Positions 22,111 to 34,604 of a DNA stretch of 64,000 nucleotides are shown here, piece by piece. How positions within the stretch are numbered: position 1 is the stretch's first letter; every line of letters begins with the position of its first letter. The stretch is taken from NCBI RefSeq assembly GCF_030704535.1, contig NC_081816.1, positions 15,488,001 to 15,552,000 of the forward strand, in the 5' to 3' direction. The translations under genes were made by a program, and so were the position numbers. The DNA is from Vitis vinifera. Lineage: Eukaryota > Streptophyta > Magnoliopsida > Vitales > Vitaceae. The notes under the pieces were generated by a model that saw nothing but the letters and a program-made list of their open reading frames with translations, was not told the DNA's origin and did no database searches.

Positions 22111-24540
22111 TGAACAGTACTAGGACTTACCTATATAGCTGAAAGTAAGAAACACAATATCAGAAGACGCATAGAGATGGTTCATCTTAGTCAATAATTT
22201 AAGGCCATTGCTAAAGAATATATTTTCCAATTCGGTTGATTGGACATGAACTCTTTTTTTTGGGGAATGGAACCATGTCAAGTTCAGAGGCGAAAAAAGT
22301 TGTGGAATCTAAGACAAAGTAGAACTACAGAAAGATAAAACTGAGTTCATCAGAGAGTGATGGCTTTCTGTAGCATTAGTATTTGGACCAAGGCATAGAA
22401 CATAGTACAGAGACCGGTGACTTCAATGACTTGGTGGCTTCTGCTAGAAGCATAGAAGGAAACAAGCAACTCCATCCTTCAACTATTTTCAGCTTGATTT
22501 CTTCGTATCAGAGGATTCTCTGCTGCAAGAGAGATGCTTGGATAAGGGAAAATGTGGCAATGCTTCCTCTTTTCACCATTCTCAGCCATCAAACTTGCAA
22601 TTTCCATTCTTTTGTAACCTAAATTGTCACATATCAAAGTGAATCCTTCCATGTGTGGCAGTGCTCTATTATCTATGCATACTCAACATTTCACCATTTT
22701 CTTGTTTCCTATCTTGTCAGTTAAAATTTTCCATTCTTTTCTCATCTCCTGAAAAGCAGTCTACTTTGTCCTTCCACATAATCTCTACCAGTTCATTAAC
22801 AAAAAAGAAGAAAAAAAAAAGAAACCAGTGCAGAATCTAGGTGGTTGGATGAATAGAAGAATTGGACTAAGAATTCAACCTTTCCAAAAAGATGTTCATA
22901 GACTTTAATCATACAAAACAATGATGCAACTATCATTTGTGAGTTCCTAAAATTAAAATACTAACAAGAACATGCAATAGATTTACAGAAAATGTAACCT
23001 ACTGGTAATTAACAATCAGATCAAAGTGTATAATCCTGTGTAAGAAAATATAGTAATGAAACAGAAAATCAAATTAAGGATACAGTGGTTTATATTCCAC
23101 TTCTCAAAGAAGATACTAAAAATATAATTATGAGCAAAAAGAATCAACTACAAAGCTAGTGGCAATTGCAATCAGAAAAAGAGAACAGGCAATGGAAATC
23201 ATATACCATTCTTTGGAAAGACAGAAGGTAAAAGTACTACATTATTCTATAAGCTAGACTTTCTCTAGCCCAAGAAATCATTTTCTTCCAGAACCTAAAA
23301 AGTACATCAAAATAAAGCTTGGAATCAATAAGAGATCAATAGTTGTTTACCATGCAAGTAGGGGAGAATCATTGAGAAGTGGGGTTCCTCTAAGGATTGA
23401 AGACATAAATGGCCAAGGAGATAAGGAGATTAACAAGAATGGATTCTGTGAATTTTCTTCTTGTGATTCAAAGTCCATATCACAACAGTGATGATCCAAT
23501 AAGATTAAAAAAGAACACATATTCTTTTAGTTTTCATTTTCCTTCAATCATCTTGTTATCATCGCTATGGCTTCTTGGACCCATGCATGCATTCTTTAAT
23601 TTAAATTTTATGGTCAAAGAATTTTTTTTGAACAAATCAAAGGTTTTATCTGTTTGTCGATGCCGGCCTCAATTGAAGTGCTGAAGAATGAGTCAGAAGT
23701 TGGAGTGTGTCAAGTGATAAAAGATTTTAATTTGTTTTCAATTTGGAAAGTGGTAAACCAACTTAATAATTTAAAAATCATTTAATTACTTAATTTAAAT
23801 TATTAATTTAATAACTTAATTTAAGTTATTAGGTAAATTAAACATATTTGGTAAAATAATTTAATGATATGATTTTAAAGTAAAAAACAACTTTAAAGTA
23901 ATAAATAAAAATAATTAATTTATTCTTAAGTGGACATTCTTATTTTATCAATTTACCTTCATTTGTCCTAATTACTTCAATGATCCTTTTTGCTACTTTA
24001 TGAGTTTTATTATTACTTGACCTCCTTTACCCTAATAATAATGTATGAAGATAAATATTTTAATTTGATAATTTAAAATTAATTTTATAAAAAAATCTTA
24101 ATATTTAAAGTAAAAATTAAGTAATAAGTTTTAAGTTTAACAACTTCAAGAATAATTTAACTTAAATTCAACTTAAATCATCAAATAATAAGTATTAAGT
24201 TTTATCAAACACCTCTTTAAAATTGTGCTGAAAAGCTTACATGTGTTTAGATATAAATAAATAAATACATAAAAATTATTCATCGAGTGAATGCCCAAAA
24301 ATTATTTTAAATGATTTTAAAATTTTTATATATAAAAAAAAAAAAGTGCTTCCAAGCATTAAAAGACATACTAATCCTCTCAAAATCACTTTTATATGGA
24401 CTCGTATATGCTTTATAGCATATTCTTTGAAAAGCTTATGAGATTGATTTTGAGGCATGAAAGGTCAACATTTGGATTTTTGAATATTTACTAAATTATT
24501 CAATTAAAAAAGTTATTTGTTTGGACAAGTTCATATGGAT
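22111..24540. other. Upstream region of the sulfate transporter, no gene recognised
   Basis: The near part must contain the promoter and probably a 5' UTR exon of the minus-strand sulfate transporter. The exact exon could not be placed. From about 23740 on the DNA is very AT-rich. Short open frames here (for example 22383-22622) resemble no protein I know. Confidence 0.4.
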
Positions 24541-24960
24541 TGATCGAAAGAAAAAAAACACTAGCATAACCAGGAAAGAAAACAATTGATTGCCTTCCTT
24601 AAGAAGGTAGATTGAAATCAAAGCATTTATAAAATTAACTTAAAATATAGGTAAAAGATATGAATGCTGGTGTCAGCCCCTAACATATCACCATCATTGA
24701 TGAATAGTGCTTCTAAGAAAATTTCTTACTGATATATGTAGTTTTAGTGGAATAATATTTTGAGTTGGAATGATTGTGACATATTTAAAAAAAATATACT
24801 TGAGAAATTTACAAGAAGGGAAAGCATGATTGATAAAACTAAGTAAATAAAAAAAATATTGAACTAAATGTAAGGGCAAATTCCACATGCCATATGGAGA
24901 GAGCACTATATATGCATTCCAGATGTTTACCCAAAAACAAAGTTCAGCTTAAAAAATATC
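24541..24960. repeat. Diverged copy of the 3' flank of the HMA-domain gene
   Basis: The blocks ttgattgccttccttaagaa, gtagattgaaatcaaagcat and acatatcaccatcattgatg have close partners in the same order at 36630-36770 (ttgattaccctccttgaaaa, gtagatccaattgaaagcat, acacatcaccatcaatactg). Either both are one dispersed repeat, or this is an old partial duplication of the region downstream of the NaKR-like gene. Orientation is the same in both. Confidence 0.5.
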
Positions 24961-25174
24961 AGGCTTCCATGAATGACCTCTTTGTGGCCCCTCCATGTCT
25001 AGACCCAAGCTCCAAATTAGACCAGCACATACCACATCTGTGCCTAAACATTGAATCAAATTAATCAATCACAATCCACCATGAAATATGGCATCATTTC
25101 TAATCAGTGGTATGACGCGGTCAAAATGCAACAAAACTAGAAAAGATTGCAACGTCGGCTTAAAAGGCAAAACC

Positions 25175-25610
25175 TGCGTATACCCATCCCGACCCAACCC
25201 CGTTTATTCAAAGCAATCCTTATCCCATCCCCTTAAAAAAATTAAAGGGGTGAAGCGGTTGGATAAACAAATTAAAGGGGTGAAGCTGTCAAAGACGATT
25301 ATACAAATTTCTCATACCGGTCCTACCCCATTAACTTTATTTATAAAAAAAATAAAATTAAATATTTTTTTTAAAAGAAAAAAATAATTTTTTAATTACA
25401 TTAAAATAACTATATTTTATAAATAATTAAAAATATTATATTTTTTATAAATTATTTTATTGAAAAGTATTTTATTATTATTATATTAAAAATATGAAAA
25501 CAAAAATTAAATTAAATTAAATTTTAAAATTAATTATATATATAATCGGGGTAGGACAAGGCAAGTCCGAACCCGCCCTAAAACCGATTCGGGTTTTAAA
25601 AAAAAATCTC
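25175..25610. repeat. Fragment of a CCC/GGG-rich hAT-type repeat
   Basis: Left wording tacccatcccgacccaaccc and right wording gaacccgccctaaaaccgat flank an AT-rich centre. This recalls the subterminal tracts of the hAT elements at 15670 and 45591. Ends and target duplication were not found. Confidence 0.35.
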
Positions 25611-26077
25611 AAATGCTCCTTTAACCTATTTATTTAAATTTCAAACCCTTTCCATTATGGATAGACATCAATATTTTCAGAACTGGACTGGTCATTGAAT
25701 AAGAAAAGTTATCGGTTCACGATTCACTGGTTGGACCGACGATCGAACCGTGATTGAACCGGTATGTCATAAATATATATTTTATTATTTTATATATTAT
25801 TAAAAAAATTATATCTAAATTTTTACAATATCTATCAAAATTATGATCAATAAATAAAAATAACACATTAAATAATAAATATAAAAGTAATAAAGCATAA
25901 AAAAACAAAAAAAAAACGTTGGAGCAGCTATTGCCACTGGTCGGGGAGGAGAGGAGAGGGGGGCTGTGCGATCTATAGTCGGTGCCTATTTCTTTTCTTC
26001 TCGGCCAATTTATTATTACAAATTGAAATTTAAATCGCTAATTGGGTGGGACAAGCAACAATCTGAGGAAATCTGAT

Positions 26078-26373
26078 CTGATCTTGAGCACACCCTTCAA
26101 GATCCTCCCAAACACAGCCACTTCACATGGGATCTTGAGCACACCCTCCTGCTGAAACCCGATTCTTCTTCAGCTTCCCTCAGTAGACCCAAATGCTTGG
26201 TGACCCAGATACTCTGTCCGGATGATGAATCTCTTCAGCTCCTTCCCCACGCACATGACCAGAAACCCTTTTGGGACGACCTCGGTAGAAAGCATTGAAC
26301 TAGTGTCTGTGAAGGAGAGAGTCTTCTTGAGGAACTTGATGCTCTTGCTGCCATTGTTAGAGGAGGAAGTAGA
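26078..26373 (-). pseudogene. Captured SAUR (small auxin-up RNA) gene fragment
   Basis: Minus-strand translation gives SSSNNGSKSIKFLKKTLSF, then VPKGFLVMCVGKELKRFII and TEYLGHQAF, the core of the SAUR domain of small auxin-induced plant proteins that regulate cell expansion. After QAF the frame breaks. LLREAEEE is in one frame and GFQQEGVLKIPCEVAVF is back in the first, with a stop between, so a pair of small indels has destroyed the product. The open frame extends N-terminally to 26511 into unrelated element sequence, so it is a chimera and not a normal SAUR start. It is best read as a gene fragment picked up by the surrounding transposon. Expression is unlikely but not excluded. Confidence 0.8.
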
Positions 26374-26478
26374 GCTGTGACTGCCATTGAGGTGAAACGG
26401 CCGGCTGTGGGAGCCTGTCACTGCGCGTTGGGGGCGGGCTGCAGTTGCTGGAGAGGGAGGGTTTGGAAGGAGTCCTCC

Positions 26479-26525
26479 AAAACGACGTCGTTTTGACGCC
26501 AGATACATCAAAACGACGTCGTTTT
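26479..26525. repeat. Two copies of the 16-bp palindrome aaaacgacgtcgtttt
   Basis: Perfect palindromes at 26479-26494 and 26510-26525, separated by 15 bp. The second extends to 22 bp. They lie at the edge of the captured SAUR fragment inside the mobile element. Their role is unknown. The central ACGT core is a common plant bZIP-type binding core. Confidence 0.85.
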
Positions 26526-26734
26526 GATGCTGAAAGACAAAATAAATAAATTAATTGAACCGTCCAGTTTGGAGAGAACCGACTGGTTCACCAGTCGGAC
26601 CGCCGGTTCAACCAGTCCGATCCCAGTTCAACCTATTTTTGGTCTAATTGATCGAATCGGGCCGAAATCGTGACCGGTCGACGATCGGACCAGCCGGTCC
26701 GGTCCGGTTTTTAAAACCATGGTAGGCACTCGAA

Positions 26735-27025
26735 TTGTGTTTCAATAAATGTTCTTTAAAAATTCATTTTAAAAATTATGTTTTGATAAATGTTCTTAAA
26801 AAAGTAATTTTTTTAATAAGTTTGTTTAATAAAAATTGTGTTTTAATAAATATTCTTTAGAAAATAGTTTTTTTTAATAAGTTTGTTTACTAAAAATTGT
26901 GTTTTAATAAATGTTCTTTAGAAAAGAGTTTTTTTAATAAGTTTATTTACTGAAAATTGTGTTTTAATAAATATTTTTTTAGCAAAATCATTTTATTTTT
27001 AATTAGTTTGTTTAATAAAAATTCT
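26735..27025. repeat. Degenerate minisatellite, unit about 66 bp
   Basis: About four to five copies of a unit containing attgtgttttaataaatgtt, ctttagaaaag and tttaataagtttgtttac. Weaker copies of taataaa and ctcaaagtttg motifs continue to about 27600. The stretch from 27025 to 28150 is AT-rich and shows nothing else, and may be the body of the LTR that ends at 28511. Confidence 0.7.
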
Positions 27026-28149
27026 CAAAATAAGTGTTAAATAAATGTTTTTAAAGTTTGTTTTCATAAAAGTTGTAAAAGTCATAAAGTTCTTAAGTTC
27101 GGTTTAATTAAAATTTTCAAAAGAAATGTTTTAATAATAATTCTCAAAGTTATATCTATTAAATGTACTTAAAGTTTGTTTCTATAAAAGTCTTAAAAGT
27201 TTTAATAAGTTTCTTACTAAATTCTCAAAATAAGTGTTTTAATCTTAAAAATTCTTAAAATTCGATTTTAATAAATTCTCAAAGTTTGTCTTGATAAATT
27301 TTAAAAGTTGTTTAATAAAAACCCTCAAAGTTAGTCTCAAAAATCAACAAAGTGTTTTAGTAAATTTTCTCAAAGTTAGTGTTTTAATCAAAATCTCTAA
27401 ATTTTTTAAAAAATAAAAGTTCTGAAAAATTTGTCTTAAATTAAAGCTCTCTAAGTTTATAAAATGCTTCATAGTTGATTAATAAAAATTCAGAGATTTT
27501 GTTTAATGAAGAATTTAAAAATGGTTTTAATAAAGTTTCAAAATTTGTTTTAATAACAAAATCTTGAAAATCGTTTTAATAAAAATCTAAGGAAAATAAA
27601 AGTTATAAAAATTTCTACTTTTGACTAAATTTGGTTTGGAAATATTTTTCGCAAATAAAAGTTGAAAAAATTTGTTTTCTTAGTAAATTAAAATTTGGTT
27701 CCTATAATTAAAATAAGTAAACCCCTTTTCCTTGTAAAAATCACTTTTCCAAATATATAATTGATGTTTTCTTAATTATAATTGTGGAATCTTATTTTTT
27801 TAATAAAGCATAAACCAAAATCATTTCTTTATAAATAGAAGATCAAATTGAGATTTTCTTTTTAATAAATTCGAATTCAATCAAAATTCTTTTAATAAAA
27901 TCAAGAAAAGTCTTATTTTTGGAATTAATTTTGGATGTGAATAAAAATCAAATCTTTTATAAATAAATTGAAAATTTGTGAATAAATAATTTGAAATCAT
28001 TAATTTGGAATTATTCCCTTTGTAAATAAAATTATTTTGAACTTCCTTTGAAATGTTGTAACTTTAGCAAATAATTAAATTCTATTTTATGCATTTCACA
28101 TTTATTAATTGTGTACATTCTTAAGTACTTTTTTTTTCACCTCATGACT

Positions 28150-28511
28150 TATATGCATCTTGTTATCCTATTATTGGTATCCTTGATTAATTAATCAATT
28201 GTCATGATTTCCTCAATTCGCTTAGTAGAGACCGTAGATATACGAGCTTAAAAGGGTGTTACGACGTAATCACTGTATCTTCTCGATAGGTAACTTGATT
28301 TATGGACTTAGACTTGAGTTTTTCAAAGACATACTTTTCCAAAACTTAAAGAGTAATTTTTTTTTTTTAAGGTTTTAGTTTCTTATTTTGTTTTCCCTTA
28401 ATATATATATATAAATGGTGATTCCAGTTTTTACAAAAATACAATTTTTCATTAAAAGAGAGCAAGTCTTGCCATCAAGTGGGGGACACACGTGAAAAAT
28501 GCAGGTCCATA
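28150..28511 (+). mobile_element. 3' part of a Tat/Ogre-like Gypsy LTR
   Basis: Blocks agtagagaccgta, taggtaacttgatttatgga, cttgagtttttcaaagacat and acacgtgaaaaatgcaggtcc match, in order, the end of the LTR at 61250-61538. The expected tccaca end is tccata here and no primer site follows, so this is a broken copy. Its left edge is uncertain. Confidence 0.65.
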
Positions 28512-29830
28512 GTGACTTGAACCCATAGGGCTTCTAATTAATTAATTAGCCCAATTTAGAGACCTTATTCATTTGATTGGAACACAATGGGCTAGATTAA
28601 GGTCTCTACATTGGGCTATTTAATTAATTCAAACCCATTAAGACTATTATTTAATTGGAACACAATGGGCTAGATTAAGTGAGCCGAGCCAAAGATTGGC
28701 TTAAGTCACTAATTAAGACTAAAAGGAGGACTATATAAACCCCTTTAGGTATTCATTTTTTTTTTTTTCTGACAATTGTCTTCTAGAGAGAGCTTCCATC
28801 CTCTTATTTCTCAAAAGGTTATGTAGCCACCCTACACAAGTGCTAAGGTCTAGAGAACAAGTGATTGGGTTGAATCACAGTAAATGAGATTGTTCTTTTA
28901 CTTCGATCAAAATCTAGATCTAGAAACATCGAGATCAAAGGTACATTTTTTAAGCCCTAGCTCTATAGTTTTTTTTTTTTAATTTTATTTTATTTTTTCC
29001 TCTGCCATTGTATATATCTAGTAACCCTAGGTTAATTAGGCTATAGGGAATCCCAAATCACTTTGTTTCTTATCCTATGATCAAATTAGGTGCATGAAAG
29101 CTACCTAGAGCATCTAGATCCTAGCAACAAAAGTAACAAGACATCGTTTTTTAATAAATAAGATTTAGATTAGTGTTTTAGAAAACTTTACCTCTAATTT
29201 GGATGCTCTTAAATTAATTTCATCCAAAGAAAACAAAATCTAAAGCCTTTGGAAGTCTCGTACACCCAAGATCTTCTGTTATATGGCTCGTCCTTTGTTC
29301 CTTAGCACTCAAATGGTGAGGGGTTTGGGAAGGTGGAGGCTAAGGCTCTTTCTCTTTGGATGATGGAAGACTAAAAGGGTTAAAAACCCTAAGGGGTAAT
29401 TTATAAGGTTCCTACCTAGGTTTAATGACTTAAGTCCACATGGGTTTGGGTCACTTAATCTAGCCCAAATTGGGTCCTAATTAATTAATTAACCCTATGG
29501 GGCTATCTAATTAATCAATTAACCTAATCTAGAGATATTGTTCACTAACCCTTGTGCAACAACCAAAATGCCCTTATGCACATAAGTAAACTAAGAGTCG
29601 ATCTAACCCTCATAAAAACAAAGTATATGAACTCGAGTAGGGACCATTGAGACTTATAAGACAATACTAGCTCCCTTAGAATCAAATTCTAAAGTTGATT
29701 CAACATCTCACTAGAGAGAATCAACTACACTCCAATACCTTATGTAAATAACAACTCGGGTTCATGACCCATAATTCATTGAATACAATCTCCCCATGAA
29801 TTATTGTTTGTAGTCTAATTATATATTAAT
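28512..29830. mobile_element. Head-to-head LTR fragments of the iMet-primed family
   Basis: From 28512 to about 29100 plus-strand pieces carry gggctagattaagtgagcc and a TATA-like ctatataaacccc, which looks like an LTR promoter. From about 29150 to 29830 minus-strand pieces (ttccttagcactcaaatgg, gacttaagtccacatgggtt, aaccaaaatgcccttatgc) match the complement of the LTR at 57781-59283. Both are truncated. The stretch 29830-31340 shows no gene I can name. Confidence 0.5.
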
Positions 29831-31340
29831 TCGGTCTTAAGTTCTTAATGAATTTTGCATATGCTAAAGTTTAATATTGAGTGATAAACAAATAAGATTA
29901 TAAATGGAAAAGAACTAATATTTGGATGGATAAAATGGGTGACTTTCGACTTAATCCATTGATATAGAAAATACACAAAGGTTAAAAGACCAAAATGTAC
30001 GAGAGGTTTTCACAACTTTTTGTCATGGATTGAGTTCATCGTAAGTGCTCAACAATATTTTAGCAACTCAAGATGCTTGAATTTTTTATCCTATCAATGC
30101 AAAGCAAAGTCAAGTAATTGGAAGCTAGATGAGAAAAGGAAATGAGACTTACATAGTTTAGGAAAATGGAAGCATATTATACCAAGGAAGCTTTACAGGG
30201 ATCTCAATACTTTGTGCCTATTGAAATCACCTATTTATTGTCACTCAAAGAATGTCCTAGATCTTAATTTTTTAAGACTCTCTCTTTATCTTTCTATCTC
30301 TCTCTTTTTTCTGTCTTTTTCCCTGTATACATATATAATCAAGATTGAATTGCATACTATCAAATGAGTTGACAAAATTTTGAGCAGTCAAAAACCATCT
30401 ATTCAAAGTTCCTAACAACCATAAATATTCAAGTGAGGGCTAATTTGTACAATGCATGACCTTAATCTATATTAGCTCATGAAGTTGATTGAATTTTAAC
30501 TTGATTTTTCACTTTGAGCACCTAAAGAATCAATGAAGACTTTAAAAATACTTTAATTTTTTTTTGACAAATCAACATAAATGATAGAAGTTACTATGAT
30601 GTGGATTGCTTACATCAAGATGAACTAAGTAACTATTTGTTTTGCTAATATAGCTAACATTTGATAATTAGGCATGAACTTTTTTGCATTCTTTATTTTC
30701 ATTTTGGATGGTGTTTATTTATTTTTATTAATATTTATGTTTTTACGCATATTAAATTTGAATTGGACATTTCAGAGCATCTTATGTGACACTAGTTTAT
30801 TAGAAACTATGATAAGCTATTTATTCTTCTTAAAAGGGATGAATGAATATAAAGTGTTATTGCATATATAAAAGAAAGGCTACTTTTTGAGTGAGAGAAC
30901 AAAATTTGAATATTGGTTATGATCTCTATTGGATTATGGTCAACAATGCTCCCTTCGAATAGTTTTCCTCACACCAGATGGATTAGCAAAAGGTTGTGTT
31001 CAAATCTTTGTTTGGGCAAGCCCCTCAAATTGCTAAATTAGCTTAGCGAGAATTTTTGGCAAAGTTTTTGTAAGAGCTAAATTGCATTTCCTTGTGGCTA
31101 TTTGTGGTCTTTATAATGGGAAGTTTGTAATGCCGCTCTTGCTTTCCTGATTGCCCTTTATTGTCGCTTTAATGTGCAATGCTCAAATCATTGACTATCT
31201 ATAACAGTTACTCATTTACTGCATGTAACGACTCCTTGGCTACTCTATGGGAAAAACATAATTGTCTTATTCATGGCGTTTGGTTATTCAAACGGATAAT
31301 GCCTTAGCCAAGTGCTATGATGCCCGAAGAATTCATTTGG

Positions 31341-31690
31341 TGTGGACCCACATTTTCCACGTGCGTACCCACTCAATTGGTAATACTCACTTGTTAAGGT
31401 GAATTTTTATTTTTGGAAAAGTCGAAGTCACCACTTATTTTATTTTATTTTAAAAGGGAAAATACAACAAGAAAGAAAACCCTAAAGAAGTGAATCCATA
31501 GTCTTAGAAAAAACGTGTCTTTTAAAAACCCAAGTCTAGGTCCGGGGATCAGATTACTTATTGAGAAGGTACCTCGAAGAGGTAGCATCCCTCTAAGCCC
31601 TAAAGAGGTCTCTACTGGCTAAGTCAAGGGAAAAGTGGCAATTAATCAATTGATTGAGGGTACCTAGGTAGGCTAAGGTGATTTTGAAAC
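31341..31690 (-). mobile_element. Tat/Ogre-like Gypsy LTR end, inverted
   Basis: Reading from tgtggacccacattttccac at 31341, this is the complement of the LTR end at 61250-61538: the same order of tgtctttaaaaa-, tccggggatcagatta-, gaggtacctcg- and gagacctctt-like blocks. No primer site lies beyond it. AT-rich DNA to about 33230 may be the rest of this LTR, but the far end was not found. Confidence 0.6.
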
Positions 31691-33229
31691 TAGCATGCCA
31701 AAAAAAGAAATCAAATCACAATCGTAAAGGAAGGTTAGGATGTATACCTGGACTACTTCTCAAGTGCTATCATAAGACATTAAAGTTAGCACATAAATAT
31801 AACACACGACATGTATTTTATCAAAGCAAATCAAACAGACATCTAGGCACCTAAGAATGGAATCAAAAATAGATATGGCTCACAACAACATGCATGTTCA
31901 TAGAATTCCGGAAAGTAGGTGATAGAGAACATACCTGGATAACATGCATAATTTATAAGATTCCTCCAAAAATGCTAAAGTGGTTAGGATAAGTATAAAT
32001 TATATAACATCTTTATTATGTCTAATATGTTTCTTTTAAGACCCTTAAATGAATTGAATACGTTTGGCGTTTGTGAGAACCATTAGTACCAAAGCCAAAA
32101 TTGAGCCAGGGTAAGTCAAATGACTTAAAAAATAAATAACAATTTCAAGCAAAGTATAAGATCATCAGCATGTAATTAGAAAATGGAGCATCACAAAACA
32201 ATTTTTAAAAAAATGTCTTGGAGTGGAATTTAATTACAAAAAAAAATTCAGGAAACAACTCCTCCACATCTAGAACAATATACCAAAAACCAAACACTCA
32301 TTCAAATGATAGATTGCAACAAAGACACCCAAAAGTTCTACAAAGTCTAGATTAGGTAAAAAAAAAATGCATAAATAGATTTTTAAAAAATAATAAGAGA
32401 TTACATAAAATCGTACAAAAAAAAAAACATCGCTCAAAGTGTCTATATCATAGAAAAAATGAATCTAGGGTCAAATAGTAGTAAAAAATATTTTTAAAAC
32501 ACTCCAGTTAATTAGATTTCTAGATTCCATCATGTACAGTAGGTATGACATTGAAAAATCATATCTCCCTCAAAAAGGAATTTTTTTTTTTATATTTTAT
32601 GTGTCTAAGATCAATTTCAAGAAGCCTAAAATTAAGGAAAAATATTGAATCAAATTAAAAGAGCCATTTGTTATTTTATTTTTATAAAAATATCTCAGGT
32701 GTGTAGAATTGGGTGAAAACAGAGCCCCCCTAAAGACTTATTTATATCTTATATTCTAGAATTGCTTTCTAACTCAAACGAAATTTTGAATTCAAGTTCG
32801 AGAAGTGAGGAAAATCATACAAGTTTTGGAAATTTTTAAAAAGTATTATGAAGTTGCTGAAACGAATTTTAAATCTAAAGGGTCAGTGGTTGAGTGAAAA
32901 CTGGCAGCAAGGAAAATTTTTGAAAAATTTTCTTATGTGAGGGTTCCATCAAGTCCCAAATTACTTTTGCATGAGTTGGTCCAATGAATTCCATTATTTT
33001 GCACCATGAAGTTTGTTCATGCTCGTTGAAAATAAAATAAAATAAAATAGTGATAATACATGCCATGAGGAAAATGACAGCAAAAGGTTTTATAAAATCT
33101 GAATTTTTTATGAATCTAGAAACTCTTAAGGATGAAATTTGAAGGAAACTGGAATTGTTTAACAAAACAAAGAAAGAGGAGGATGGTGTGACTGTCCTTC
33201 AGAAAATGGTGCGTGCTTTATCTTAATGG

Positions 33230-34470
33230 CAGCCTGTAGGTAAGATCGTTTGTGGAGGCTGGCTGTTTCTATATTATGCATGTTGCATGCATAACGTGGC
33301 TTCAAAGAGGACGCAACCCACCCCGTTTTTTATCCTTGATGCGGCTGTTAGTGGAGTCCATTCATAGCGGCAGTAGGACTGTAGCAGTGGCATGATGGGA
33401 TGTATGAGCAATAGGGGCAGGATGCTTCTCCCAAACATAATCTTGTCATCACAAGGGTGCGGTGCCGAGGGAGCACCAACTTAGGAGTCCAATCAAGTCA
33501 GGATATTGAGAGTACCAGGTGGTAGGCTCACCTCTATACACACATTAACCAGTTTCTAAACAAATCAAAGAAGCCATCTCAGATGACTTTAATATTGCCA
33601 TGCACCCAATTAACTAAGGCAAGAGCCATTTTTCGCATAACTGCCACTTTGTCCTCTTCAAGTTATTAGAAGTCTTTTCCTGCAGGATCTAGCTTCTTAC
33701 ATTGCCCATACCATGTTGAGGAAGACTAAAGACAACCAGCCAATTTAGAAGCAAATTCCCATGCGTTAGTTCTTTTTTACCCATCAAACCATCAACACCT
33801 CAACTTTCCATATTGCAAAAAATCACCCAGATCATCTATATCCTATTGCCTTGTAAAGCGAGAATCTCGAGTCCACAGACTTGAAGGAGAAAGGGAGCAC
33901 GTAAGTCACTTTGCATTGAAACTTCTTCTAACAATATTGTTGATTTTTGAATTTTGGAGGGGTGTCATCAGACTGAATGCGTCTATTTCCAAGTATAACC
34001 CACCTTTTCACTTTCGTTGACAAGTACCAATGACAACTAAATTCCAACTCTCTAAGCCTTTACATCATATTGTCCACAAGCATCCTTCAGAAACCTAATC
34101 AGTGGTTCAATAAAATTCTTGGATGATAGCGAATGCCAAACTTGATCATCACCCTTCAAGTCCTTTTCTGAATCTTTGGACACCATGACATTTGCGAGAT
34201 TCGTTACTAGCCTTCACGGAAATCATATTTGAGCCATCTCTGATATTAATACATGAGGAGCCTGAACTGTGATGGTTATGAAGGAGGTAGAATGATATTC
34301 CAATGTGTTATGTGCTTGTGGTTTTACACATGGGCCAAGTTCGAAGATTCCATGCTCCAACGGTATCCAGAGGAGTCACCACAGATAAGCACCAAAAACA
34401 GGGGAAGGTATTCAAAAACAGAGCACGGGGAATAGAAATGAAGAACTTACCTACAGGCTACCATCGAGAG
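33230..34470. other. Unassigned stretch with a protein-like minus-strand frame
   Basis: The stretch is less AT-rich than its neighbours. On the minus strand about 34070-34190 reads like protein (DDQVWHSLSSKNFIEPLI, then RFLKDACGQYDVKA) before a stop, and other interrupted protein-like pieces follow to about 33600. I do not recognise the family. It could be a decayed host gene or a retroelement part. Confidence 0.3.
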
Positions 34471-34473
34471 AAA

Positions 34474-34604
34474 GCACTAGGCCTTATGAATCTCGAGCAC
34501 TAAGCCTTGTGAATCTTTACTATTAAGTCTTGTGAATCTCGGGCACTAGGCCTTGTAAGTCTCATGTACTAAGCCTTGTGAATTTTGGGCACTAGGCTTT
34601 GTGG
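34474..34604. repeat. 23-bp minisatellite, about 5.7 copies
   Basis: The unit gcactaggccttgtgaatct plus cgg repeats with a regular 23-bp period and scattered mismatches. It lies among Gypsy debris. Confidence 0.85.

Larger units (their letters stand above)
25670..26722. mobile_element. DNA element carrying a captured SAUR fragment
   Basis: The ends are inverted relatives: ttttcagaactggactgg on the left, and on the right ggtccggtttttaaaacc, whose complement is ggttttaaaaaccggacc. Inner parts also match in inverted order (ggttggaccgacgatcgaac against the complement of gacgatcggaccagccgg). These CCGGTT-rich termini are common on plant non-autonomous DNA elements. The middle holds a host gene fragment on the minus strand (26078-26373) and two copies of aaaacgacgtcgtttt. 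Superfamily is not settled because target duplications were not found. Confidence 0.6.

Noticed and set aside
22383..22622. 79-codon frame upstream of the sulfate transporter
   Set aside because: No known family, no splice context, and it lies in what should be promoter or leader DNA of the minus-strand gene.
26735..27600. Centromeric-type satellite
   Set aside because: The array has only four to five good copies of a 66-bp unit that decay quickly on one side, so it is a local minisatellite.
34253..34503. Two overlapping open frames of about 60 codons
   Set aside because: They run into the 23-bp minisatellite and give no protein-like pattern.
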